DNA of 64,000 nt from Hyaloscypha bicolor E. Lineage: Eukaryota; Ascomycota; Leotiomycetes; Helotiales; Hyaloscyphaceae. The stretch covers positions 317,353 through 381,352 of the forward strand of contig NW_020194620.1 in NCBI RefSeq assembly GCF_002865645.1, written 5' to 3'. This document shows positions 48,410-59,983 of the stretch, piece after piece (within the stretch, counting starts at the first letter, position 1; each line of letters begins with the position of its first letter). The position numbers and the translations under genes are program-made. The notes beneath the pieces are model-generated. The model saw only the letters and a list, made by a program, of their open reading frames with translations. It ran no database searches and was not told the origin of the DNA.

Positions 48410-49146
48410 ATAAGATGTGGGATATACCCTAGTGCGAAGTTGGAGCGAGAACCGTAGTTAAATGATCTCATTGTTGTGAGATTGAGATTGATATTGATGG
48501 CAATTGCAAGATTCCCTGCGTTGTACGCATTGCTGTTATTGCTCGTTAATTCGTGGCCTCTAATCTGATAATAGAAGCGCAGATCATAAAATACCGACAC
48601 GAGAGCGGACGGTTGAAGCTCAATATTATTCCGAGCGTTTCTGCATTCTTGTCTGCTTGCAAAGGATCTGGTTGTTTGACGATTACCAGAGCCTTGTCAA
48701 GAGTAACCCTTTCACAAGTTGCAGGAATGTTGGACTAGTGTTTCTGTCACTGCACGGACAATGATACTTCCATCTTCGTCTTCAATTTCCCCCTTTAGTC
48801 AGACCACCTGACTTTGTGTTCTTTTACCCGGCATTGTGTGTTTAGAACAGGCAAATCTACATAATACAAGTTTAGAGCTTGTCGCATTACCAAGACGAAA
48901 GGAATGACCGATTCGTGCAGTTCAAACAACGCCTTTCCAGCTTCTTCTAGTGGGGCGAGAGAGAATAAATGGAGAATAAGTCAACGAAAGTTGCATTTTA
49001 CATCTCATTGTATGATTAAATGCTTTCAATGTGGAAAAGTAAATGATCTATTTATTGCCCAAGTACTCGAGATTCTCATCACGAAACCACGCCAACAACT
49101 CCAAGGAAAGCCCCAGCACTCCACCCGTCCCTTGTACAATATTTTC
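48410..49146. other. Intergenic; no recognised gene
   Basis: About 740 bp with no supported coding, RNA or repeat feature. It includes the 3' region of the NLR. Confidence 0.5.
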
Positions 49147-51834
49147 TCACTGTACATCGCTATCTCTGTGAGCCGACGACGACCAAGTTTTAGTAACTTC
49201 CACGATGCCTGGCTTACTGCCTTGAAGTGAGGAACTCCCACGTTGGCCCGGGAGCAACGCAGCTCCAGTTGTTACCCAAGCTGTGCTTGGTTTCGACCGC
49301 TTCGCACGGTCACCGTCCGAAGAGTCCGAACTTTCTCCCACCGTCACGGTTTCCAGCACTTTCCTTGCTTCCTCATGCCCTAACATACAAACCCAGTCAT
49401 ACGCAGTCATATTCCGATTATCCATGATATCCGGATCCGCGCCATGCTCAAGCAAGTACTTGATAACTTCAACATTACCCACAAGCGCAGCCGATTTGAG
49501 TGGCGTGATCTTGACGAAATCCATCTTATTCGGATCCGCGCCATTTTGAAACAGGATATCCATGACCTTCATATGTCCTCGTAGAGCAGCTGCATGGAAA
49601 GCCGTTGCTCCCAGAAGGCCACCTGTGGCGTCGACTTCTGCACCTTGCTCGAGTAGAGCTTTGACAACGTGTTCGATACCGAATGATGCTGCGTAGTAAA
49701 GTGGCGTTGCGTGCTTGGGGTAGTAGTTGTAACCAAACATTCTCTCGATCCCAATTCTTTTAAGGTCTTGGCGGGGGGTAATCACCTCTGAGCAGATGAC
49801 TTGCAGCCAGCTCATGAATTGAGGCCGGCAAGGTGGGGTGAAGAATTCCAGAACATGAGCTTTTAGTTCATCGCATGATGAGCCGGCGTTTTTGGCATAT
49901 GAGGGCCAGTATTTTGATGCATGTTCCAAGAATGGATGATTTAGAAGACGAACTTCGAAATCGTCTACTGACCGAGCGGGGCCGGTCCGAAATGCTGCGA
50001 ATGAGAGGTATGTCAAACACCTGAAGGCGTTTTCTGCGTTGGCTTCTGGGGCTGACAGGGAAAATGCACAGGCTTTGCCGTGTTTGATTGAGTCCGATAG
50101 GAGGTAGTCCTTGACTGACAAATGCGCGAGGATGACTTCGCCTTCCGCGGTAAATGCAATGAGACTGCCGCACATGTCGTATATATCCATTGGACTGCTA
50201 AGTTGAGCTTCCTCGTCAATGCGGTCCATGCCTTGCTCGATTGCTAAGGACTCATAGAGTTCTGCAAGAGTGAAGGTTGAGACATCGCAGACTAGCCACT
50301 GTAGTGTTTGTCTGACGACGTCGACACACCCAGGGTCAACTTTCTCTAGGATCTTCTCGTATGTTTCTTGGAGGCTCCTAGGAAGGCAGTTTAGCGCCTG
50401 TCTAATGTCTTTCATGGTTTTCAATTTCGAAATCGAATCAAGTTGGCATTGGGCCCAGCGAAACCTGTTAATATCAGCGCTCCTGTTTTAGAGGTTTGGC
50501 GAGGTGCCTTACATCCCCTTTGACTTCGTGCCTAGACGCTCTCGAATGACCTGTTGGAATGATGGCTTCAGCCACTTAAACTCTCGATCATTGTCTAACC
50601 GGTGGGAGATATAATTGTCAATGTCACGATCCAGACACGCTGAAGAAGCCTCCAAACGCATTCTCGGGACATCTGACAGAGCTTCCCGGATATCGGCTTC
50701 ATCTCGACTGCTGACAAGTATCTTGATAAACTTTCCCTGAGTGCCCAGCTGGCGGAAAAAGACTAAAATATCTTGGCGTTTCTGACACTCATCCAACCCA
50801 TCGACAAGTATCGTCACCCGATGCTGACTTGCTATCTCGACGAAGACATCGGTGATTGTACTCACGTTTATCCGCTTGCCGTAAGGTGATTGACTCAGGT
50901 TGCATCTATTGAAGGCAGCCTCGAGGGAGGCTGGAAAGGAACCCAACTTGAAGCATATCTGAGCAAGAAGAGAGCCCGCAATATTGAGAGGATCGCTTGT
51001 CTCCGGGCTTCTGAAATCACAATAGAAGTAGGCGAGTAGGGTAGGAACTTTGTCATGAGTGTGTTGCTGCAAATAGTCGATCAACGTCGACATCAAAATC
51101 GTTTTACCGGATCCCGGGAAGCCACTCAGCCACAAGAAGGACTTCTCAATCCCTATCCAATGCTCAAACTCCTCGCATGATAAGAACCAGTCGTTTGTGC
51201 CCGCTTGGCGGACCATTAAAGCCTCTTTATGATGTAAAGAGGGATCAATTGGAGATAGCCACTGAAGGATGCTGCGCTTCCTGTCGTCTAATGATATGTC
51301 CTGAAATTGCTTGAACAGAGACCTGGTGTTCTCATCAACATTCGTCAGCGTCTGGTTCAAGTTCTTGATGATAGCAGCTTGATCCATCGTGAGAGCCAGG
51401 TTCAAAGTGCTCTTGCATCTCTCTAGCCGCTGGAGCATTTCTTCCGCCTCTTTCCCCTTTAATTGCCATCCAATACTTTGAATCACTGCCCTTCTCTTAC
51501 TCCCGTCTTTTCCTGCCCAGCCTCCAGGAACTAATCTCTTCTCGAGCGTTTTCAGCTCCTCCAAACAATTTTGAACTGCTCCTCCCTCCTGGCAAAGAAC
51601 TTCCAGGGCGGTTACCCGCGAAATGTTTGTTTCGTCGAAGTTCAACTCAGACTCATTGGCTATTTGCTCAAGACGATTGAGGATCAGCCGTAGCTCATTG
51701 GTAGAGCTGATGATGCGAGATAGCGCCCATGGTTGGGTGTTGATTGCAGCGCGAAAGTCGCAACAAACGGAGACGATTGTATTCGCAGCTTGCAGCACAG
51801 CTATGACACTCGCCGTTACACTGAGAGGGTCCAT
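49147..51834 (-). CDS. Intact NACHT-ankyrin NLR (STAND protein)
   Basis: Two exons, 51834-50513 and 50464-49147, with one 48-nt intron; 879 residues. Start chosen at MDPLSVTASVIAVLQAANTI, the usual opening of the fungal STAND N-domain (an upstream ATG 26 codons earlier is less likely). Order: helical N-domain (about 1-200), NACHT with Walker A GFPGSGKT and Walker B ILVDGLDE followed by SSRDEADI, linker/winged helix from FRWAQCQLDS, HLSVKDYLLS, then four ankyrin repeats (ALLEQGAEVDA, ILFQNGADPN, YLLEHGADPD) and a Ser-rich tail. The intron falls at the same codon (Met-Phe-Arg-Trp) as intron 3 of the broken NLR at 9438-12400, so the two share ancestry although their effector and repeat regions have diverged. 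Acts presumably in the cytosol as a nonself or damage sensor. It is divergent to a HET gene. Confidence 0.92.
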
Positions 51835-51961
51835 GGCCAGCTTCGCCGGGCATTGAAATTGCTGGTCAAGGCCTCTAAAGGGAACAGAGACATCAAAATC
51901 GCGAGCTGACACTGATCATCAATTTTTAGCGTGCATATCGCGGGGCTCCTGTGGCTGCCTA

Positions 51962-52131
51962 CGGAAAGCCATAAGGATCAAGTGACCAAGCGAGCTGTTC
52001 AACTTTCGGTTTTCGACTTACCACTCGGCACGTGCCACCCCACCAAAATCGCAAACACCCACATATCACGCCCATATACTACGCCCTCTCCCTGTGCCTC
52101 TATTACTACTTCAAATATTTACTCTCTTTAA

Positions 52132-52162
<31 letters not shown>

Positions 52163-52639
52163 AAGTATAAGGATAAGAGAGGGGAGACATGGGGGGAAAG
52201 GGGGATAGGGGCAAAGCGAGGGAATTTGACCAAAAATTTATATCGCTAAATCTTTAGTACCCCTATAATTTAGCGATTGTGGGCCTAAAATTTAGCAATA
52301 AGCAGCCTATAATTATAGGGCTTCTTTTTTCTTGCAATGCACGTGCCTCGAAGCTCACGTTTCAATGAGCGCTTTTCACTTTTCACTTTTCACTTTTTCA
52401 CTAGCTTGCTTACCCTTCTCACCCCCTCACTCCCCCTCTCCTAGCCTTATATATATATATAAATCAAAATTAAAGAGAGAGAATAAATATTTCAACTAAT
52501 AATAGAAGTATAGTAGGAAGGGGCATAATATATAATATATGGGCATTTGCGATTTTTGGTGGGGTGACACGTGCCGAGTCGTAAGTCATAAGTCATGAGT
52601 CGTACGTTCGCTTGGTCAATTGATCCTTACGGCTTTCCG
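51962..52639. mobile_element. MITE with about 110-bp TIRs between NLR and HET genes
   Basis: Left CGGAAAGCCATAAGGATCAA... and right inverted CGGAAAGCCGTAAGGATCAA..., with further matched blocks GACCAAGCGA, ACTCGGCACGTG and CACCCCACCAAAA. TA dinucleotides at 51960-51961 and 52640-52641 fit the TA duplication of Tc1/mariner-type elements. No coding capacity. The centre has AT-rich sequence and a CT tract. Confidence 0.8.
52136..52162. repeat. (CT)n microsatellite
   Basis: About twelve CT units inside the MITE. Confidence 0.9.
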
Positions 52640-52760
52640 TAGACCAGCCAGCTAGCGATGTGACACTGCACTCGCTAACTTGCCTCCTCTTTGTGTCACG
52701 TGTCAAAAGTGGGTTGCTGCCTAATCCTCTTCATAAACGGCATCCTATAGAGTATATGTC

Positions 52761-54784
52761 ATGTCAAAAATTGTCTACACCAATGGTTCTAGACCATTTC
52801 TTATCAGTCGCTTTAAAACTTGCTCCTTTTTTCAAGATATGGATGATCCACATTATCTGACAACACCGGGTGCGGTCTGTCTCAAGTGCTCGTCAATGAC
52901 TTCGACCTCTGCAGGAATGTGGGCTCTTAGCTCGGATCTTGGATATCGGCATTACAGTATGAGTGAACTACGAAGCTCTGCTGATCTCGGCTGTCCTCTC
53001 TGCCGTTTATGTTGCTTCCGTATATACAACTCACGGATATCATTCAAAAACCGACGCACCCTCCGATTCTACGCCGAAAGTTCCGATGGAAGGACGACTG
53101 ATAGGCAACCTATATTTGGAATATCAAAGTTGGTCTTCAGGATACAAGACAGGAAGGCTACCCTAGCAACGAGTTTCGAATTTCATGCCTATACTTCTAA
53201 AGGTATATGATGATGGCCACACACTTTCACCAAGACTAAACTTCACCCCAGGAAATCCGTCATCCAATTGTCTTAAAGAAATCGATATAGATCTAGATGT
53301 TGCCAGCTATAACTCCACAAAGAAAATTCGAGCACAGCTAAAAAAAATGTAATGCTGAGCATAATAAGTGTAGGAAAGCTAACGCCTCTGCACTTCCCAG
53401 TCGAGTGATAGATGTCGGCTACGAAGAGCTATCTACTACGCTCAAACTTCATGTCCCCAAACATCAAGAATATGGGTCTTATGTTGCCTTAAGTTACTGT
53501 TGGGGTGGCCAACAACCAACGATCACAACATTAGACAACATCGGCGCAAGGACAGCCGCAATTTCTTTTGCAGAACTTCCACAAACTGTTAGGGACGCAG
53601 TTGCAGTTACTCGTAGCCTTGGGATTCGATATCTCTGGGTTGATGCACTGTGTATCATACAGGATTCCGGCCCAGATAAGATCAAGGAGATAGCATTGAT
53701 GGGCGAAATCTATAAAAACGCAGCTGTGACTGTTGCAGCAGGAAATGCGACTGATGTTAAAGAAGGCTTCCTCAAGCCGCGGTCACTACCATCTGCTTGT
53801 TCTTTACCTTTGTATATCTCGGAAAAGCAGTCAGGCACTATCTGGCTCCAAGATCGGAAAACATTCAAAAGACCTCCTGAACCATTGGACTGCCGTGCCT
53901 GGACCTTCCAAGAATTCCTTCTTTCCCCTCGAATTCTGTATTATGGTTCAAACGAGGTCATCTGGCGTTGTCTGACGGAGAATTTAAACGATTGGATTTC
54001 CTTAACATCGCCTCTGGCTTACCCGTTACCTTCAACTTTGTACTTGCCTCTATCTATTTTCGAGAGAGAGGCCTCGCCCAAATCCAAAAATTATCAGAAT
54101 CAAGACGAAATTTGGAGGACCATCATCAAGACATATAGCAAACGAAATATCACCGCTTCAGAAGATCGTTTGCCGGCTTTGGCAGGAATCGCTTCCGAGC
54201 TGCAGATTGTTTGGAATGACAAATACGTAGCAGGCCTATGGCAGAAATGTCTTCTCGGACATCTTCTCTGGACAGCCGAAGCAAAATTCGGATCAAACCT
54301 GGACAAAAATCAATCATTGACCTATAATTGCAACAATGTGGTGACAGGCTATCAATCACCCGGATGGTCTTGGGCTACATACCACTATGCAGTTGAGATG
54401 TTCAGGATGGAAACGGAGGCTGCAGAGGTAATAGACTTCGGTGTTAGTTTAGTCTCTGATCAAGCACCATTTTCGGCTGTATCCTATGGCTGGCTTTCTT
54501 TAAAAGGAAAGTTAGGCAGAGGGGATGCCATAAGAGGGTGCGAAGTTAGTTCTTTTAGATATATCGCGGATGGCAGAATGCAGGATGAAAGCCTCTTCAA
54601 CGAAGGCACCAGAGTCTTGCTTCTTGGTTACGGCAAAAATAGTGTCCCTTATTGGGGTTATACATTACGTCCTTCGGATAGAGGAGCTTATTTGAGGACC
54701 GGGATCGCCATAGTCTACAGCCCGTTAACTGCCAGACTTTTATGGCCAGAATGGTGTGAGAGTAAGCTCGTGATAGTTATATGA
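52761..54784 (+). CDS. HET-domain protein, frame broken at an A8 run
   Basis: Exon 1 52761-53202 (or from the ATG at 52839) with a Cys-rich N-terminus (AVCLKCSS, GCPLCRLCC), intron 53203-53251, then exon 2 to TGA at 54782-54784. The HET core is complete: YVALSYCWGG, LPQTVRDAVAVTRSLGIRYL, WVDALCIIQD, EIALMGEIYKNAAVTVAAG and CRAWTFQE. Between the intron and this core the frame slips: QLKK is followed by a stop unless one base of the A8 tract at 53340-53347 is dropped, after which CNAEHNKCRK leads smoothly into VIDVGYEEL. Total would be about 660 residues. HET proteins trigger cell death in vegetative incompatibility. The slip may be a real null allele or a homopolymer reading error. It is divergent to the intact NLR. 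Confidence 0.8.
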
Positions 54785-55139
54785 TGGGCAGGGGAAGTTA
54801 GCGAGTGCATGGTCTAATCGCCAGTTAGCGATAATACAGCTGGTACCCGGAAAATGTGGGGCAAACATTAAAATCAAAGAAAGTTGGTGTGAAGCTGATT
54901 TCGAATCCTACTGTATTTTCAGATGGTCCATACTATCGTAAAAAGACCTTCGCAATTGCTTCACTAGCGTGGTCGCTCGTCATTTACTGCGGTGATGAAG
55001 ATGGGGAATAGGAAGGATTGCGGGGCAGCTCAAGGGAGAGCGAAGCATACACGTATAAGTGTGGCATAATTCCAGAATTTTCGGCACGCAGGGATGTATT
55101 GAAATTAGGGCTGAAACCTATAGGGCTGTACTCTAATGA
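54785..55139. other. Spacer downstream of the HET gene
   Basis: No gene or repeat recognised; composition is normal until the sharp change at about 55140. Confidence 0.5.
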
Positions 55140-57240
55140 GGCTTAAGCTATAGGCTTATTACCTAGTATATTATGCCCTGTAAGATTGAATTAGTTTAGC
55201 TAGTATAATATAATATATCTTATAAAGTGAAATAATTTAACTAGTATAAATATAAGGCTCTCTAATTTAAGTATTTAATATATATAATTTAAGTAACTTA
55301 GAACTATATATATAAGCTATTTACTATTATAAAATAGTAATTAATTTAGTATTATTTACTTGATTTATATTATATATAATCTTAGCTTTATTAAACTAGT
55401 TTAATAAATTATAAATACTAAATATTACTTTTATACTTTATATTATATATTTATATTTATTAAAAAAACTTTAATATAAAGAAGCTTCAAATTACTAAGC
55501 TTATAAGGCTCATTTATAAGCTTTAAAATATTTAAATATATAAGCTTTTAATTAAGTAAAGCTTATAAAAAATTGGCTTAAAATAAAAAGTATTATAAAA
55601 CTAGATTTTATAAATATTTTTTTTTAAAAAGAGAAAGTAATTTTAAGACTTTAAAGCTTTTTAATAATTTTATAAAAATAATAAATGTTAATATAAGTAT
55701 TATAATTATAAGTTTATATATTTTAAATAGTTTTATAATATATATTATTTCTCAAAATAACTAAAAGGTAATAAAAATCTTAAAAGCTTTATATATTTCT
55801 TTAAATATATAATAGTTTAATATTAAAATTCAGGTTTTATTAATTATAAGCTATTAAAAAAAAAGTATTATTATTATAATAATTATAAAATTAAATATTT
55901 CAGAATATAAAATTAAAAATATAAAAAAGGCCTTTTAAAATCTTTAAAATATTAATATTTCCTAAAAGTATTAAAGCTTAAAACAAGTATTTTATTTCTT
56001 TAATATTATTACTAGAAATTAATAAAACTATTATTAATTATAATATAAATAAAGAATAAAATTCAAAAAAGCTATAAAAAAATATATATATTAAAATAAT
56101 AATAAAAGGCTTTAAAAAGGCTTTTTAAAGAAAGAATTTTAATTATAATAAATAAAGCTATAAAAAAACTAGTTATAAAAATAATAAATAAAAGAGAGCT
56201 TTAATAGAAGATTTTTAATAACTTTTTTTTAAAAAAATAAAAAAATTAAGGCTTAAAAAGCTTATAATAAATATTAATAATAATATAAAAACTAGTTAAA
56301 TAGCTTTAATAAAGCTTATTTATAAAAATAATACTTTATTATATATAATTAATCCTAAAAGCTTATATTATATAATTTATTTATAAAAAGTATTATATTT
56401 TTATAAATAGATTTAAGGGCTTTTATATAAATTATAAAGCTTATTAGAAATTTAATTTTAATATTATTATTATAAATATTATATTTAGAACTAAAATATA
56501 AAAGTTATAAAAATACAAATATATATATCTTATAATATATTAGCTTATAAAAGACTTAATATTTTATATATATTTCTATAATAATATAGCTATATTATAT
56601 ATATAATTATATAATTTAAAAATAAGTAAAAATAATAAAAAGTAATAAATATAAATAATACTAGTTAAGTAACTAAATTAAAAGCTAAATTATAATATTT
56701 AAATATTTTATATTATAAAGCTTTTTTAGTAATTAATTCCTTAAGCTTATATTATATTATAAGTAGCTTAAATAATACTTTAATAAAGCTATAAATCTAA
56801 TATGTAACTTTCTTATATTTAATTAGTATTTCTAGTTTCAAAAAATAATTAAATTAAAATAAAAAAGTAAAAGACTTTATAATAAAAAAGATTACTAGAA
56901 TTATTAAAAACCACTTATAAAAATAATATTTCTAATATATAAACAAGTCTAAATATAAGTATAAAGTTAATATAAATTAAAATATTCAAATATAAGAAGT
57001 ATAGGTTAATAAAAGGTTTATATGCCTTTATAACTAAGCTAATATTAAAGAATTAATTATATAGTATAGCAAATCGGGATTTTTATTTAAATAAAAGGTA
57101 ATATCTTTAAAAATTCTAATAGCTTTAGTCTAAATATAGAAAAAACTTACTATTAAAGAATATAAAGCTAATATTAAGAGTGAGTTATCCGAATAAGCTT
57201 TGTATTGCTTTTTGTAATACTTAAAGGAGAGGAATCGAAG
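55140..57240. mobile_element. AT-rich RIP-eroded relic, unidentified
   Basis: 2.1 kb of sequence with many AAGCTTATAA and TTAAAAGC words, very few CA/TG, stops in all frames. No LTR, TIR or protein motif recognised. The edges are abrupt on both sides. It is probably a single old transposon, but of unknown class. Confidence 0.6.
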
Positions 57241-57282
57241 TGTTGAAACAGTTTGAGGTGTTTAAGTGATAATTATAATAAG

Positions 57283-59361
57283 TTATGAAGTTGTAGACAA
57301 TGTAGAGATCCCATCACATATGGCGAGAATGTTAGCATACTCGTCCCAAATGCTATCCGGCCAAGTCTTGACCCTGTCGTGGCTTCCACTCCCACTCATG
57401 CTCGCCGATGAGGTAAGGACTGTGAGTTCTTTGCTCGGGTATACCGCTTCGTTCATTTTGGGAGGGTTCATGAATTGTTCAAGTTGTGAGAGTGGGGAGC
57501 GACGGAAGTTAGTTGCGCTTATAGGCGGGTCGGAATCGAGCCACTGGTCTACGTGCGAACACCCAACAAGCTCGGAGCTGTTCCTCATGGGGAGGGATAT
57601 TTGTGGTCGTATGAGATCCAAACACTCTCTGAGTTCATCTGCTAAGAGCTTTTCCAGGTGCGGAAGAAGCCCAAGGTAATCGCTCTCCAACGTCCTGCAG
57701 AGGCCGCGGTCAAATGTTACTGAATGCTTTGCTGATTTGCAGGCCTTGAGTAGCTGATTGGCACTTGATCGCCAATTTCCTTGCTCTCTCAAAAGAACCC
57801 CATATTTCTGATGAGCTGTAGCCTTTTCCATGGCGTGATGAACAATATCGAGGGACTCAGTGCAATACCGAAGTAGGACCTGGTACATCCAGGCTGCCGA
57901 CCCAATGAGTCCGAGAAGCGAGTATTCGTATGCAAGAGAGAAGCCATGAATAAAAAGCCGAGGATATATTTGAGCCATAGTGACACCAGCATCAGAGCTT
58001 GTGCTGCTGAGAGTGGCCATCAAACGACACAAACATACAGACAAGCTTGTGTGGTCTGGCTCCATCAGCAGAACCAATTCAGTGAAAAGAAGTTCAATTT
58101 GGTTGAAAAGTCGACCATTGCCATCAAGAGAATTGGTGTCGAACTGGAGAATGAAGCTCGTCAGAGCGCGGCTAAGCATACCCATTGATTCCTCAATGCG
58201 ACCGACCTTGGCGAGTACCATGCCGAGAAGTGTTTCAACATCAGTCTGCCAGTGTTGTTCTATGATTTTGCGGCAGTGGTGCTCTGCATTCTGGTGATAT
58301 CCGAGCCCCTCAAGTTCTTTGGCGATTTCAAAATGCTGCTTCAAGGTTGGAGTGCCAGTTTCTCCATGTTTGTACTGATATTCTGCAAGTGTCACCTCCA
58401 GAGGTAACAAATGAGCGAGCGAGTAGCTCTTCGAAGTACTATTCTTTTGCTCGATCTGGTCACCGGGGAGATAGACAATTGGAAGATGAGCGCCAATACC
58501 GAAAAGGTCTGGCGAATGGCTCTGCTCTTGGGACTGAAAGTCTTGAAAACAATTGTCTTGTGAAATACTTTGGCCCAATATCTCTTCGAAGTCCGAAATA
58601 TCTTCGAGGATGGCCTTGCGATGACTGGTAATGGCGTCCTCCCAATCACTAAGTTGGTGAAGCCAACTGCGATGGGTCAAAGGCCAGTGTTGATCGGATA
58701 TCCATTTATTGACATCGTCAGAGTCTACAGCTTCTAAGAAATTGGTGCTAGAAGCCAGATCGTTTTCTGTGTCCGTATCCAGCGAGCAGACCGAGTGGGG
58801 GTGCCTGCCGGGGTCCAGATAAGCACCAAGATACGGTAGAGGATCTATTACCCCTTCCACGGGACTCGACGGGTAGTATGAAATGTAAGAAGGCTTGCCT
58901 TGGACTCATCGTTAGTGAGAGCCAGAATTGAGCATGAATCACTCACTACCATTAAGCGCCACCGTTCCATTCCCCCTTTTCTCAACTTCAAACATCGCAG
59001 GCGTCACTTCAATGTGTCGACAATAGAATACTGTCTTTATGTCTGCATGTTTACGTTCCCTCCATTTTGAACGCATCCATTGCCAATCCCGGGTTGTGAT
59101 GTTCTTCACGAAATCCCATTGTTTTAGCTTCTCTTTCCATCTTCTCTCCCTATAACTCGTATTAGCCATGATTCATATGTTATATTCTTCAACGAACTTT
59201 GCTATTAAGCCATAGATTGCCTCAATCTCGGTCATGGTGACGTTCAGCGTCTGGCCTTCAAGAATGTAGATACTGAAAACGTCTGGTTTGACATGCTCCC
59301 AAGGCAAAGCGCCGGCTGGTTTCCTCTTTCCGAGCACTGTAGAAGTGCAGCCGTCGGCCAT
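57283..59361 (-). CDS. Clr5-domain protein (transcription-factor-like) with helical repeat C-region
   Basis: Three exons, 59361-59198, 59149-58950 and 58898-57283, total 659 residues. Start at MADGCTSTVLGKRKP. The N-terminal Clr5 domain (about residues 18-75) is assembled across intron 1: WEHVKPDVFSIYILEGQTL, EIEAIYGLIA, then ERRWKEKLKQWDFVKNI with DWQWM after it. Intron 1 could use either of two nearby acceptors (59150 or six bases earlier in the transcript); the chosen one has a GCTAAT branch site at the right spacing. The rest is helical, TPR-like in wording (EIAKELEGLGYHQNAEHHCR; RIEESMGMLSRAL), ending in a Ser-rich tail. Clr5 domains occur in cell-wall-degradation regulators and in many fungal accessory-region proteins; DNA binding is inferred, not shown. 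Confidence 0.85.
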
Positions 59362-59983
59362 GTTGAGTCGGAAGGTAAGAGCGGAAGAAGAGGCGGTCAA
59401 TAGAGAATAATGCGGTCCTGAAATTAGGAGCACATTCTTGTGAAGAAGAAGGGAAAGCTGAATCCGAGGCCAAACAAGTCAGTCAAGTGCAACTAGTTTA
59501 GTCGCTTCTTGGACCAATAAGCAAGGAAGTGCACCCGGTGCAGCTCGCCAAATTCCAGAGCACGCCACGCCCGACCGGGACACGCCGTGAGCCAGCCTCA
59601 AACTGTGCAGGAAAACCAGGAATGGTAGGATCGACCACTGGCAGACGTGCAGGAGCAGAAGACGGCGAATAAGAATCGATCCTAATCCTGGAACATTATC
59701 ACTCCTGGAAGCCATCGCGCTGCCATCGCGCCGCCATTGGAGCTCGATTGACCGAGCTGTCGTGTCAGGCCCGACCCAACCGAATAATTGGTGAGAGAAA
59801 GGCCTTTCTTTTACCACTCAACCTCCGCGCTTCCAAAAGCCACTTAATTCATAAGTGCTACTGCTGTTAGAAGTTGCGGTGTGCCAAAGGGAGCAGGCTG
59901 GGGAACGGATGACTAAGCGGGTGGGTGGGGGGTTGAGATTTCCTCTATTGGTTGGCAAAGAAATCATATTGTTATGAAACTAT
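59362..59983. other. Upstream region of the Clr5 gene
   Basis: About 620 bp without a supported gene; a 112-codon minus frame at 59479-59817 has no recognisable feature. Confidence 0.45.

Noticed and set aside
59479..59817. 112-codon minus frame upstream of the Clr5 gene
   Set aside because: No motif, no splice link to the Clr5 exons and an implausible composition.
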